The notes under the pieces were generated by a model. It had not been told where the DNA came from. It searched no databases and was given only the letters and a program-made list of their open reading frames with translations. Below, in pieces: positions 10,013-21,059 of a DNA stretch of 64,000 bases; within the stretch, counting starts at the first letter, position 1, and each line of letters starts with the position of its first letter. The translations under genes were made by a program, and so were the position numbers. Source of the DNA: Achatina immaculata (Eukaryota; Mollusca; Gastropoda; Stylommatophora; Achatinidae); NCBI GenBank assembly GCA_009760885.1, contig CM019693.1, positions 46,444,751 through 46,508,750 of the forward strand. Direction: 5' to 3'.

Positions 10013-11250
10013 TTCCTTAGTACAACAGATATGTTTGTGCAGTCAACACAAAAGAAGAAATGAGCAAATGGTTCCAGATTGAAACAGGTGTGAAACAAGG
10101 ATGTATACTATCTCCTTTGCTTTTTGGAATTGCTATAGACTTCATAATGAAAAAAATGATGCACAGGTAAAACGGGCATTGATTGGGTACATGGGACCCA
10201 ACTAGAAGATCTTGATTTTGCAGATGACATAACTCTTGTCAGTAACAATGCGAATTCAATGCAAGAAAAAACAGATACCTTGTCTTCACTGGCTAGTAAA
10301 CTAGGACTTGAAATTAATGAGGAAAAAACAAAAATAATGAAACTTCTCATTAATCAAGAAGGAAAAATATATGTAGATGGAACAGCTGTTGAAGAAGTAA
10401 ACCGGTTTGCATACCTCAGCAGCTACATAGACCAGAATGGTGACATCAGAAAGGTAGTGAGAATTGCAAGAGCAGCAATGACCTTCAAGACTCTTGAGAC
10501 CATATTCAAAAGTTATAAACACAAAAACTAAGTTAAGATTATTCAATTCAAATGTGATATCCACCCTCATTTATGCAGGCAAAAGTTGGAAAACAACTAA
10601 ATAAATAGACAACAAATATGACTATTTTGAAAACAAATGCCTATGGAAATTATTCAGTTTAATGTGGAACAAATTCAATAACAACGCAGAGATAAGGCAG
10701 ATGAATGAACAACAACTTATCTCATGGGTGATGAGAAAAAGAAAATGGACATATGTCGGTCATGTGATGAGAAGAAACAGTCAGAGAATCCCAAAACGAG
10801 CTGTCATGTGGAACACAACAGGCCAAAGAAAAAGAGATCAACCACGTGAAACTCTAAGGAGGACATTGTTAAGAGATTGATTGATTGATCTTTATTTCAA
10901 AAGGGTTAAGAATTGGGTATGCAAGGCCATCTGACATTCTGCCCTTTATCACATCTTTCACTGTATTCCAAACATTCTACAAATATACTGTTCATGTAAC
11001 AAACATAATTAATATTGAAGCTGAGAGACATAAAATAAAATATAACATTTACATTTCGCTCTTATCCGTTCACTCAGTACAGAAGTAGCTACATACATAT
11101 ATAAATGACTGTCTACTAAAGAGAGGCCAAATTAGTAGGCATAAAATCCCTTGGTGAGGTTGAAAAGATCACCATAAACAGGAAGACTTGACAAACTACC
11201 ATGTGAGCCCTATGTGACATTTAATGGTGCAGGAAGGATGTAAGATGTAA
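10013..11250 (+). pseudogene. LINE-C retrotransposon 3' half, split by an insertion
   Basis: Reads IETGVKQGCILSPLLFGIAI (RT motif with the Q-G-C-x-L-S-P block), then LDFADDITLVSNN with the catalytic FADD, LGLEINEEKTKIMKLLINQE, YVGHVMRRNSQRIPK and RKRDQPRETLRRTLL. After a 242-bp insertion (10877-11118) the 3' end continues (ATAAAATCCCTTGGTGAGGT) to the TAAGATGTAAGA tail near 11250. Frameshifts and stops make it non-functional. A better 5' part of the family is at 62160-64000. Confidence 0.82.
10877..11118 (-). mobile_element. LINE-G 3' UTR fragment inserted in LINE-C, with target duplication
   Basis: The insert carries the AAGGGTTAAGAATTGGG...GCCCTTTATCA sequence of LINE-G in minus orientation. 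Its 3' tail at the left edge is (ATCA)n preceded by AATAAAG, read on the minus strand. The flanking hexamer AAGAGA is duplicated (10871-10876 and 11119-11124). Removing the insert restores the uninterrupted LINE-C sequence seen at 47221-47290. Confidence 0.85.
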
Positions 11251-11445
11251 GAAATACTGTATCCCTGTGTATTTTTGCCTATATGTTTGTGATATGGGGC
11301 ATGTTCATGGGTGGAAGGAGGGGGGAGAATCAAGCCAACATACTTTATATGTAAAGTGTTGTGAAATGTATTAATTACATTAGTCATACATTTTTTTTTT
11401 CATGATAGTATACACTTTTTTCTTTCTTGGTGTTAATAGTCTATT

Positions 11446-11950
11446 TAATATCTTTTTTCTTGGTAATAGTACAGTCCAAAGCTCTGGGAGTCATGACTTT
11501 TTTCTTGGTAGTAGTACAGTCCAAAGCTCTGGGAGTCATGACTTTTTTCTTGGTAGTAGTACAGTCCAAAGCTCTGGGAGTCATGACTTTTTTCTTGGTA
11601 GTAGTACAGTCCAAAGCTCTGGGAGTCATGACTTTTTTCTTGGTAGTAGTACAGTCCAAAGCTCTGGGAGTCATGACTTTTTTCTTGGTAGTAGTACAGT
11701 CCAAAGCTCTGGGAATCATGACTTTTTTCTTGGTAGTAGTACAGTCCAAAGCTCTGGGAGTCATGACTTTTTTCTTGGTAGTAGTACAGTCCAAAGCTCT
11801 GGGAGTCGTGACTTTTTTCTTGGTAGTAGTACACTCCAAAGCTCTGAGAGCCATAACTATTTTCTTGGTAGTAGTACAGTCCAAAGCTCTGGGAGTCGTG
11901 ACTTTTTTCTTGGTAGTAGTACAATCCAAACCTCTGGGAGTCATGACCCA
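11446..11950. repeat. 45-bp minisatellite, 11 copies
   Basis: Unit TTTTTTCTTGGTAGTAGTAC plus AGTCCAAAGCTCTGGGAGTC and ATGAC. As 45 bp is 15 codons and the unit lacks stops in several frames, four overlapping long ORFs on both strands arise automatically. Units near 11830-11900 are the most diverged. Confidence 0.96.
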
Positions 11951-12117
11951 GAAAGACCCACCTTCCTCAGAGCATCAGAAGTATAAAGGGTTGAAATGTT
12001 TCTCTGATGATCTGAGTAGTTGTGTTTTGTTTTGGAGTTTCCTGGCTGCTTAATACCATTGTTCATATAGTAACAGACTGTCAAGAAAAACAACCTTTTC
12101 ACTGCATCAGTTACCTC
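11951..12117. other. Intron sequence, nothing recognised
   Basis: Ordinary AT-rich spacer between two tandem arrays. Confidence 0.5.
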
Positions 12118-12415
12118 TTGTGCCATGCCATGACCTACTTTGCTTCATACTTCTTCTTTTGTGCTGAATCATCATCATCAGGTGCAATGCCATGACCTAC
12201 CATGCTTCATACTTCTGCTTTTGTGCTGAATCATCATCATCATCAGGTGCCGTGCCATGACCTACTTTGCTTCACACTTCTGCTTTTGTGTTGAACCATC
12301 ATCATCATCAGGTGCCGTGCCATGACCTACTTTGCTTCATACTTTTGCTTTTGTGCTGAATCATCATCATCATCAGGTGCCGTGCCATGACCTACCGTTC
12401 TTCATACTTCTGCTT
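12118..12415 (-). repeat. ~62-65 bp tandem array built on an RTE-B 3' end
   Basis: About 5 units of (ATC)n-AGGTGCCGTGCCATGACCTA, then CTTTGCTTCATACTTCTGCT and TTTGTGCTGA. On the minus strand each unit contains the RTE-B terminus GGCACGGCACCTGATGATGAT plus about 40 bp of unrelated sequence. The array abuts the RTE-B fragment at 12418-12640, so the junction of element end and flank was amplified in tandem. Confidence 0.82.
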
Positions 12416-12417
12416 TT

Positions 12418-12640
12418 GTGCTTTTCCTTGGTGCAACAATCATCAGGTGCTGTGACAACTGGCATTGGCTGTTATGCTTCTCCAGAGTACACAATCCCTC
12501 ATGCAGGCCATCAGCTCAGTTGGTGATTTCCTCTCACACCATCCCGTCAGACTGTCCAGTATCATTCCTCTTGGTCTTCCTCTTGATTTTCTTTCCTCTA
12601 TTTTTCCTGTTGTTATATTTTCAATGTCCCCTTGGTGCTG
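12418..12640 (-). mobile_element. RTE-B 3' fragment
   Basis: Very similar to 6345-6588, reading the RTE C-terminal end on the minus strand and terminating at the tandem array. It is 5'-truncated near 12640. Confidence 0.78.
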
Positions 12641-13224
12641 AATACTTTTCTTTTTATTTTGTCATCTGAAAATCTAAAGCTTATTTCAATTCCTTTTGAT
12701 TAGTTTTTTCCAGTCATGCCACATGTTACTATTTTACTTCTTGGTGACTAAAACTTCCTCAGTGAACAAATTTTACATAAAATGAACCAAAATAAAAAAA
12801 AAAGACTTTTCTCCAGTGTTTTTGTGTGTGAAATGTTCCAGAACATATTATGTAACACACAGTGCGATACTACAGTCTTTGAACATGTGTCTTGTTTCCT
12901 GTTTTTTTTTAAATTTTGTTCACTAAACTTTCTCAGTGGGGCCTTTTCTTGAATGTTGATGATTCTGTTGATGGGAAATATCTCAGATAAGCCAGGCATC
13001 ATATATATCATTGCCATTGTCTGAGAAATGCAACATTCCCAGAAGTAATAAAAAGCTGTTGTGGGACACAATTTCACTAAACATGGGTGATCAAAGCAAA
13101 GAATTTTTCAGCAATTGTTCATTCATTTTCAACTTTTTTTATTCTTGCCAATCACTCAGTCGATGTTCATGACTGGGCAGAGGCACTCTGGTTATATGGC
13201 AAAGAAGTATTCAGGAAAAAGTCT
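12641..13224. other. Intron sequence, nothing recognised
   Basis: AT-rich. A 109-codon minus-strand open stretch (12748-13077) has low-complexity composition and no family resemblance. Confidence 0.5.
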
Positions 13225-13627
13225 GTTACTCCATCTGACAGAGTTACGTTAGTACTGCCTTTCCACCCGCGTGGTCAAGATGGTTAAGAAAATTCTTTAT
13301 CATCATCTGCCACTAATCCACCTCGACCCCGACACTCGCGACATTTTTTCTGATCCACCCCTATTGACATACAAACGTGAGCCAAACCTTAAGGACATCC
13401 TCGTCCACAGCCACTTGAACCAGAGCCTTACATATGTTGGCACCAGAAAATGTAACCGCCCCCACTGCGTTACCTGCCCAGTAGTCTGGGAAACGAAAGC
13501 AATCACCTTTCCCAAAACTATCCTCACTCTTCATGAGGGATTCACATACGAGTCCTGTAATATGATATATGTCATCGTTTGCAAAAGATGCAGGATAACG
13601 TATATTGATGAGACTGGCAAAATGTTC
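13225..13627 (+). mobile_element. Penelope-like element fragment (thumb to start of GIY-YIG)
   Basis: Reads DIFSDPPLLTYKREPNLKDI, then LVHSHLNQSLTYVGTRKC, CNRPHCVTCP and VIVCKRCRITYIDETGK. This is the linker cysteines and first half of the GIY-YIG nuclease of the Penelope family at 4090-5929, here in the opposite orientation. The nuclease glycine of Y-I-G-E-T is replaced by Asp. The fragment ends abruptly at 13627 before a GT tract (13653-13677). Confidence 0.85.
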
Positions 13628-14004
13628 AGCTCATGTGTAAATTTGCATAGTAACGTGTGTGTGTGCACGCACGCACCGTAAAGGCCTGTACATTTAATAA
13701 CAGGATAAACCTGCTGTATTTTTCAGTTACTGGTATTTAGTTAATTGCAATGATGATTTCTTTGTTTACTTATTCAGTGATTCTGCTACAGTTACCAAAA
13801 TTACATGATAAAAGATCAGTTGAAACATCTGATCCGACAGTCATTTCTCAACAAGAAAGAAACAGTAAAGGAAGAACATGTACCATCATTGTATTTTTCT
13901 TGATCGCAATTATAGCACGGAGTAACATCTGGAAACTGGAAAATAAAAGTTAAATATAAGAGTTTCATTGACACCTGGGAAGCAGAAATTTTGGGATATG
14001 TTAA
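13628..14004. other. Intron sequence with GT/GCAC tract only
   Basis: No coding or element resemblance apart from the simple repeat at its left edge. Confidence 0.5.
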
Positions 14005-14727
14005 GATGTCCTTAGCAGCGATGCAGCAGAATGTCTATATATGTCCATAGCAGTGAAAGGGTTAGCTGTCCTTAGCAGCGATGCAGCAGAATGTCTATAT
14101 ATGTCAATAGCAGTGAAAGGGTAAGCTGTCCTTAGCAGCGATGCAGCAGAATGTCTATATATGTCAATAGCAGTAAAAGGGTTAGCTGTCCTTAGCAGCG
14201 ATGCAGCAGAATGTCTATACATGTCCATAGCAGTGAAAGGGTTAGCTGTCCTTAGCAGCGATGCAGCAGAATGTCTATACATGTCCATAGCAGTGAAAGG
14301 GTTAGCTGTCCTTATCAGCGATGCAGCAGAATGTCTGTACATGTCCATAGCAGTGAAAGGGTTAGCTGTCCTTAGCAGCGATGAAGCAGAATGTCTAGAC
14401 ATGTCCATAGCAGTGAAAGGGTTAGCTGTCCTTAGCAGCGATGAAGCAGAATGTCTAGACATGTCCATAGCATTGAAAGGGTTAGCTGTCCTTAGCAGCG
14501 ATGAAGCAGAATGTCTAGACATGTCCATAGCAGTGAAAGGGTTAGCTGTCCTTAGCAGCGATGCAGCAGAATGTCTGTACATGTCCATAGCAGTGAAAGG
14601 GTTAGCTGTCCTTAGCAGCGATGAAGCAGAATGTCTAGACATGTCCATAGCAGTGAAAGGGTTAGCTGTCCTTAGCAGCGATGAAGCAGAATGTCTAGAC
14701 ATGTCCATAGCATTGAAAGGGTTAGAC
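14005..14727. repeat. 60-bp minisatellite, 12 copies, with a 240-bp higher-order repeat
   Basis: Unit TGTCCTTAGCAGCGATGCAG plus CAGAATGTCTATATATGTCC and ATAGCAGTGAAAGGGTTAGC. Variant markers (GCAG or GAAG; TATAT, TATAC, GTAC or AGAC; CAGTG or CATTG) show the four-unit order GCAG-GTAC, GAAG, GAAG, GAAG-CATTG from 14281, starting again at 14521. Twenty codons per unit keep a 235-codon minus ORF (MDMSRHSASSLLRTANPFTA repeated) and a 190-codon plus ORF open. I regard both as by-products. Confidence 0.96.
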
Positions 14728-14774
14728 TGTTAATACTAAGAAATTTGATATTAAAGACTGCATTACTACTAAAA

Positions 14775-15675
14775 AAAAATTATAGGCTGTATTGATACCA
14801 ATATAGACTTTATAATGAAAAGATACTGTGCAGGTAAAACTGGCATTGATTGGATACATGGGACCCAGATAGAACATCTTGATTTTGCTGATGACATAAC
14901 TCTTATCAGTGACAACATGAAATCAATCAAAAAAACAGATTCCCTATCTTCCTTAGCTAGCAAAATAGGTCTTGAAATTAACAAAGACAAAACAAAAATA
15001 ATGAAATTTCTCATTAATCAAGAAGGAAAAATATATGTAGAAGGAACAGTTGTTGATGAAGTAAACCAATTTGCATACCTTGGCAGCTACATAGACCAAG
15101 ATGGTGACACCAGGAAGGAAGTTAGAATTGCAAAACAGCATTGTACTTAAAAAATCTTGAGAACATATGAAATTCAAAAGTTATAAACACAAAAACCAAG
15201 TTAAGATTATTCAGTTCAAATGTGATATCCACCTTCATTTATGCATGCGAAAGCTGGAAATCAACTAAAGAAATAGACAAGAAATTAGACTATTTTGAAA
15301 ACAAACTCCTAAGGAAAATACTTGGTATAAAGTGGCACGAATTCAAGAACAATGCAGAGATAAACAGATGAGCAAACAACAACCTGTCTCATTGGTAACC
15401 AAAAAAAAAAAAAAAAGAAGATGGAAATATGTAGGCCATGTGATGAGAAGAAACAATCAGATAATACCAAAACAAGCTGTCAGGTGGAGCACAACAGGGC
15501 GAAGAAAAAGAGGTCAACCACATGAAACTCTAAAGAGGACATTGTTAAGAGAAGCCAGTTTAGTGGGCATAAAATCCCTTGATGAGGTTGAAAGACTCGC
15601 CAAGAACAGGAAAACTTGGCAAGCTATGCGAGCCCTATGTGACGTTTAACGGCATGGGAAGGATGTAAGAGTAAG
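14775..15675 (+). pseudogene. LINE-C retrotransposon 3' part
   Basis: Reads FIMKRYCAGKTGIDWIHGTQ, then LDFADDITLISDNM with catalytic FADD, SKIGLEINKDKTKIMKFLIN, VNQFAYLGSYIDQDGDTRKE, WKYVGHVMRRNNQIIPKQAV and RRKRGQPHETLKRTLL. It ends DEVERLAKNRKTWQAMRALC with the 3' tail GGATGTAAGAGTAAGA. RT palm to C-terminus is thus colinear with 10013-11250 without the insertion. A 15-A run at 15402-15416 disrupts the frame. The 5' half is missing. Confidence 0.85.
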
Positions 15676-15914
15676 ATTGATACCAGTAAAAGTTATATTA
15701 AAAAGAATGTTTAAAATGATATTGAAAAGACTGTACTATTATTTTAATGAGTTTTTTTCTAGATGGTAATACAGTGTATATTAACATATTTTCTTGGTAT
15801 TTAAGTCTGATGACATTTACCATGTCCAGAAAGCATTAAGTTTTTCCTTTGTCAGCATAGATGAACAGAAATATCATCATTAATATTAAGCTGCTTTCAT
15901 TTTATTGTCTTCAG

Positions 15915-15988
15915 GTATTGCCCATCTATAGAATCAAAAATTTTAAGATTCAAGGGCAGAACTCATCAAATTTGGCTGGAACCAGAAG
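15915..15988 (+). CDS. MTO1: MTO1 internal exon 3 of 8 (GidA signature 1)
   Basis: Reads [20 protein letters not shown], then LEPE. With the Arg completed from exon 2 this is the first GidA family signature (G-P-x-Y-C-P-S-[IVL]-E-x-K-[IVM]-x-x-F). Its cysteine is important in bacterial MnmG. Acceptor ATTGTCTTCAG, donor GAAG|GTGAGT. It ends in phase 1, completing a Gly with exon 4. Confidence 0.95.
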
Positions 15989-16589
15989 GTGAGTTTACAT
16001 CTTCATTCTCTTCAATTGGATGTTATTAAAATTGTTTGATTAAAAAATTTAACTATAATTAATTGTAAGATTAAAATCTTTAATTGCAAACTAAACTACA
16101 TTTAAATTGGAATTTTACACATTTTTTTCAAGCATATTAATATTGTTCTGTAAAGCAGAAACGGCCATGTTGTAGTTTCTATTATAAAACAGTTCTAATA
16201 ATTATTTGCCTATGCATATTAAATTGTTCCATTTATTTTAATAACAGTTTTGTATAACATAAATAATTGAATAAACAGTGAAACACTAATCAGTCAGTAG
16301 CTAGAAGTAACTTTTTTTATAAACCACATCATAATGCAGTAAGAGGATATGAAGATGACAAATAATTTTTTCTCTGACTGTTAAATTGTTTTGGCAGACA
16401 AGTTTATATACACTGGACAGTTCAAGGATGGCTTTTTTCTTTTATAATAACATAATCAGATACAGAAAGCAAATGTTCACAATGAACAATAATGACTGGA
16501 GATGCTAAATATTTTCTAGCTACCTTAGCCAGAACTGGGTATTTGTCCTCCTGTAGCTTCTTAAATGTAATGGATCCAAGTCTGTTAAT
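15989..16589. other. Intron sequence, nothing recognised
   Basis: Very AT-rich (TTAAAAAATTTAACT-type tracts), with no element or exon resemblance. Confidence 0.5.
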
Positions 16590-17196
16590 TTGTTAGTCTA
16601 GTATCAGTAACCACCCCATGATCTACCTTGTTAGTCTAGTATCAGTAATCACCCCATGATCTATCCTTGTTAGTCAAGTATCAGTAACCTCTACCCCATG
16701 ATCTACCTTGTTAGTCTAGTATCAGTAACCTCTGTCACATGATCTACTCTTGTTAATCTAGTATCAGTAACCTCTGCCTCATGATCTACCTTTGCTAGTC
16801 AAGTGTCAGTAACCTCTACCCCATGATCTACCTTGTTGGCCTAGTATTAGTAACCTGTAACCCATGATCTACCCTTGTCAGTCTAATACCAGGAAACCTC
16901 TACTCCATGATCTACCCTTGTTAATTTAGTATCATTAACCTCTACCCCATGATCTACCTTGTTAATCTAGTATCAGTAACCTCTACCTCATGATCTGCCT
17001 TTGCTAGTCAAGTGTCAGTAACCTCTACCCCATGATCTACCTTATTAGCTTAGTATTAATAACCTCTACCCCATGATCTACCCTTGCTAGTCAAGTATCA
17101 GTAACCACTACCCCATGATCTACCCTTGCTAGTCAAGTATCAGTAACCACTACCTCATGATCTACCCTTGCTAGTCAAGTATCGGTAACCTCTACC
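16590..17196. repeat. ~42-bp minisatellite, about 15 copies
   Basis: Unit TTGTTAGTCTAGTATCAGTA plus ACCTCTACCCCATGATCTAC, with frequent substitutions and length variants of 41-44 bp. Isolated units of the same repeat occur 16 kb away at 32945-33010 and 33240-33290. Confidence 0.93.
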
Positions 17197-17271
17197 TTCA
17201 AGGCCCACCAGAACATAACCAGTGCAGGGTGATTTTTGGATGGTCTAATATATGGCAGGAAATACAGTATG

Positions 17272-17480
17272 TAGCCAGATACTTAAACCTACATATGTTA
17301 AGAGACACTTCATATAAACTAAACATGCTGGCTGTGAAGTGAGTTTCTACTTCTAGCTCAGTAATATCATCACCCATGACAACTTCAATCATGAACTAGT
17401 TTCATTTAAAAGGAAAACAAAATTAAATTTCGTGACTCAGCTATCACTGTGGTGTTTGTGATATACCATGTCTGATTATC
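17272..17480. repeat. Dispersed intronic repeat D, copy 1
   Basis: From AGCCAGATACTTAAACCTAC to ATACCATGTCTGATTAT this is about 90% identical by eye to 34160-34395. It lacks a 25-bp block (AAAGGTGTATACAAAACCTT and following) present there. No coding potential. Confidence 0.85.
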
Positions 17481-17815
17481 AGCTCAACAATTGTTTTCAT
17501 GAAGGAGGAGAGAGTTATCAGTGACTCATCTTCAGAGTCTGATGACAGTTCAAGCATTTGAATTTTCTTTTGGAATGATTTTTCTGGTGTAAAAGCTGAT
17601 CATTATCAGGTTGGTCAGAATTTTCCAGAAGAACTTGCAGCTCTTGTCAAATTTGGATTCTTTTGTCCTTTCACAGACATTTTAGATTATTTTTTAAATG
17701 AAGGTCCAGCTCAGTCACAATCTCAACTACAAGAGTTTGAGGTTCAGTTTGTGTTGTTTGAGATTGGTCAAAAGTGCATTCTTGACATGTACACTGGCAG
17801 GGCCATCATTACATG

Positions 17816-18090
17816 CTGCCATTCTGACTTCAAGATGTCAAGGTCCTCATAAACTGCCATTCCTACTTCAAGATGTGACAGTCATCATAAACTGTCATTC
17901 CTACTTCAAGATGGCAGGATCCTCATCATAAACTGTCATTCCTACTTCAAGATGTGACAGTCCTCATCATAAACTGTCATTCCTACTTCAAGATGTCAGA
18001 ATCCTCATCATAAACTGTCATTCTTACTTCAAGATGGCAGGATCCTCATCAGATACTACCATCCCAGCTTCAGGATGGCAGAGAGTTGGA
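17816..18090. repeat. 38-41 bp minisatellite, about 7 copies
   Basis: Unit CTGTCATTCCTACTTCAAGA plus TGTGACAGTCCTCATCATAA. The last unit is degenerate. Confidence 0.92.
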
Positions 18091-18189
18091 AGAATTATTG
18101 AGCAGGAAACATTGGTGTGCCCTCTGTTCTGTAGCATAGCAACTGAGACTGAGAACTTTTTGTACCAGAGGCAGTTTCTCCCAATGTCA

Positions 18190-18335
18190 TTGTTGGTAGA
18201 GTAAGACTGTGTTTGTGACCTGGCTGTACTTCTTTGTTGGTAGAGTAAGGCTGTGTTTGTGACCTGGCTGTACTTCTTTGTTGGTAGAGTAAGGCTGTGT
18301 TTGTGACCTGGCTGTACTTCTTTGTTGTTAAACAG
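18190..18335. repeat. 44-bp tandem repeat, 3 copies
   Basis: Unit AGTAAGGCTGTGTTTGTGAC plus CTGGCTGTACTTCTTTGTTG and GTAG, nearly identical between copies. It lies inside a hAT-like remnant and interrupts its reading. Confidence 0.93.
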
Positions 18336-18620
18336 TTGTTTGACCATATGCAGGGGTGAATTCCAATATGTTGGAACATCCTGAATTAACATCTCATGTC
18401 ACTGATACAGTCGCAACTGATGGATTTTCAGCTCAATGCTGTTTGCAGGACTTGTTTAAAGTTTCCCAAAATTTTTGTGGCATTTAACTTGGAGGCCTTC
18501 AATTCCTGACTCTGCATCTACTTTCTTTACAGACTGTGCTTCACATGGCATGTTAGCATTCCTAAAACAGCTGGCACATGATGCACATTGTCCATGGCAG
18601 AAATCATCACTTTCTCATAA
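18336..18620 (-). pseudogene. hAT transposase remnant
   Basis: The minus strand contains LIQDVPTYWNSPLHMVKQLF, closely matching the hAT pattern [LI]-x-[QLT]-D-V-x-T-R-W-N-S-x-x-x-M-[LI]-x-R-[LF]. Upstream in broken frames are VHHVPAVLGMLTCHVKH (cf. the H-x-x-N-L-x-V stretch) and KILGNFKQV. The invariant Arg before WNS is Tyr here. Both ends are lost; no terminal repeats found. Confidence 0.55.
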
Positions 18621-18889
18621 ACTCCTTATCTCCTGAAATTCAGCAAGTGTAGCCTAGCAGCATGCTGATTCAGTGTTAGTGAATGCTATGGATGAAGATG
18701 ATGGTTCATAGTGAGTGATAAATGGATGCTTTGATTGCAAGTGATAATTCAGTGATGAATTGCAACAATAATATTTAAGCTCATTATTGCAATAATAAGG
18801 ATTGTTTTGTAAAAATATCTTTCCTGAAGGAGAATTGTTCAAGAACTACAATCTGAAATCATTCCTTTGTATAATTTAACAACAAACAG
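18621..18889. other. Intron sequence, nothing recognised
   Basis: No tandem structure or coding match noticed. Confidence 0.45.
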
Positions 18890-21000
18890 GAAAATCCTTT
18901 AATGCAAAGCATCCTAAACAGATGGGAAAGAGTACTGCAGAGAGATGTACCAAGAGGCAGATAGTGCAGAAAACAATTGCAATGACGTGAGGATAAGCAA
19001 AGAACCTGAACCCTCTTTGGATGAGGTCAAAGACCCCATTAAGAATCGTAAAACAGGAAAACCCCCAGGCTGAAATGATATAAGCAGTAGAGGAACATAG
19101 CACCTTCATATACTAAACATGAAGAATATCATAAAAAGTGTAGAGAGCCTGTTGTGTCACTCGTGTAGCAGTCCATTCAAGACCTGCACTGTAAGTAGTG
19201 ATGTATGTGACACAGTGAATGAAGAATATTCAATTCAGTACTTCAAGTCAGTTAGCTGCGTGCGCGTGCGCACACACACACACACACATACTAGCACAGT
19301 TCAGTACAGTGTGTAGGCAAAACATGTGTTTAGTAGTAGTACACTAACATGGCTTCACATCAACAGTTATGGTCAGTTATGAACAACATGGGTTTTCCTA
19401 TTCACCTGGGACACCATAATGCTACACTGTGTCAAGATTAGCAAGCAGAAATGAGGGTAGGTGGCAAAACGTTGAGTTGGTTTGATGCTCAAAAGGAAGT
19501 AAGACAGATGTATCCTTTCTCCATAATTGTTTAACATCTATGCTGAAAGCGTCATGAGGAACATCAGAGATGAACGAGAAATAAAACGTAAAAAATGAAC
19601 AAGAAATAACTAAGTGCGACTCTTTCAACAATGGGTGCCACCGGATTCCATAAAGTAGATACACTGATGATACTGTCCTTTTATCAAACAGCTTAGAAGG
19701 CTTTAAACACTAATAAAACTAAAGTAATAACTGACAATTGAGAAGCAAACCCAAAATTACGGTAGACCATAAAGAAAGTGTAAATAAATTTGAATATCTA
19801 GGTTCAGTCATCACCACTTCCACTGGTAACAGCTCTGTTAAGAACATAACATAGTCTTTGTGCGACAGGGAACATGGATCTGTTTGCTTAAAAACTCTGG
19901 CCTACTTCTGTAGCCTAGAAACCTGTAGCAATCAACACTAATTGTAATTGTTATTTTTGTAAAATGTAATGTCAGGTTGGTGGACGGATGGGAACATGGA
20001 GATTGCCGGCAGGGATGAGGAAAATCTGGTGCAAAACCAATGAATCCAGGATGTGACAAGCCTATAGGTCTTTACAACAATTGCTGTCAGAATGATGTAA
20101 ACAAAACAAAGCCAGCAGACTATAGGTGGTGGGGAATGGATATCATTGAAGCACTCATTGGAGTCCTCATCCCAAAGTCAGGGTATCTCTGTGGAACTGT
20201 CTCAAAGCCATCTGGCCAGCCAGCGTTGTATGCTGGATCTGACATGGAGAAGGGGCTTAAGTACAAGCACCAGAGGCTGGAAAAAAAGTTTTGGCCAGGC
20301 CAGCTACACCACTGTCTTCATGGCAGTCGAGGAAGACCACAGTCTGCCCTAGCAAGGAAAGATGCTGAAGTTGGAGGTACCCAGCCAAAAGGCACATAAA
20401 AAAAATCAGGGTACCACGCATCATTGGCAGTGTGCGTATGAAGAAGAAGATCACCACTAATGGTGACTACATGGTGGAAATTAAAAAGAGACAGCAGTTG
20501 TATCACAGAAACTAGCACAGGTGGATATGTGGCAGTGTACCAGCGACAAAACAAAGCTACGTTTACTAAGAGCTTACATGCATATTTCTGCTGGCAACAT
20601 ACGGATGCAAAACCCGGACACAACAGATCACTAGAAAAGAGAATAACTGCATTTGAAACAAAAAGTTATACAAGAACGCTTAGAATATCATGGAAAGAAA
20701 AAAGTCAAATAAAGAGATATTGATGGGATTAGGTGTCTTAGAAAACTGGCTTGTAAACATCATCAGAGTTAGAAAGATGAGATACTTCAGCCATTTCAAG
20801 AGACATATTGGTTTGGAAAGGTTAACAGCAGAATGCATTGTGTCTGACAAAAGATAAAATGTGTGACCTCACTTCAGGTGGACTAAGAACATAACAGAAT
20901 ATGTTGTTGCCAGATGGTCAACTTGTGCAAGACCGCATTGCATTCAGGGAGCAGTGAGAGGGACGACGTTCTGGAAGGGACACATCACATGACAAGACTG
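18890..21000 (+). pseudogene. RTE-D retrotransposon, broken and interrupted
   Basis: Pieces in order: ILNRWEEYCREMYQEAD and DPIKNRKTGKPPG (linker before RT); NNMGFPIHL and KTLSWFDAQKEVRQ, LFNIYAESVMRNIRDE (RT); TDDTVLLSNSLEG (decayed YADD); ESVNKFEYLGSVIT; then, past an insertion, NGDYMVEIKKRQQ, WKEKKSNKEILMGLGVLENW and MRYFSHFKRHIGLERLTAEC, ending AVRGTTFWKGHIT. The F-x-H-L-K-R-H-x-G-L-E-R and x-R-G-x-T-F-W-x-G ending is typical of RTE-clade ORF ends. Frameshifts, a gap near 19100-19340 with a CA tract (19264-19288), and a 631-bp insertion disable it. Confidence 0.75.
19810..20458 (+). mobile_element. GAA-tailed non-coding insertion with 9-bp target duplication
   Basis: The host RTE-D sequence ATCACCACT is duplicated at 19810-19818 and 20450-20458. 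The 631-bp insert ends ATGAAGAAGAAG. Without it the RTE reads straight through GSVITTNGDYMVEIKK. The insert contains no recognisable protein and is not obviously similar to the GC-rich GAA-tailed element at 24314 and 39117, although tail and target duplication are alike. Confidence 0.8.
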
Positions 21001-21059
21001 CAATATTTGCACGTTATAGTATCAGTAGTTTCAGAGATAAACTTTCCATTCAAAACCAT

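Noticed and set aside
14001..14708. 235-codon minus ORF with 20-residue repeats
   Set aside because: Exact product of a 60-bp array; the complementary strand is also open, which argues for composition rather than selection.
16590..17196. CRISPR-like array
   Set aside because: Repeats are contiguous and degenerate with no unique spacers, in an animal intron; it is a minisatellite. The same holds for all other arrays here.
17520..17930. Coding-looking stretch (VISDSSSESDDSSS, KADHYQVGQNFPEEL)
   Set aside because: Compositionally suggestive but frames break and it runs into a minisatellite; I could not match it to a family.
20040..20399. 119-codon + ORF
   Set aside because: Lies wholly inside the GAA-tailed non-coding insertion; no family resemblance and overlapping ORFs in other frames.
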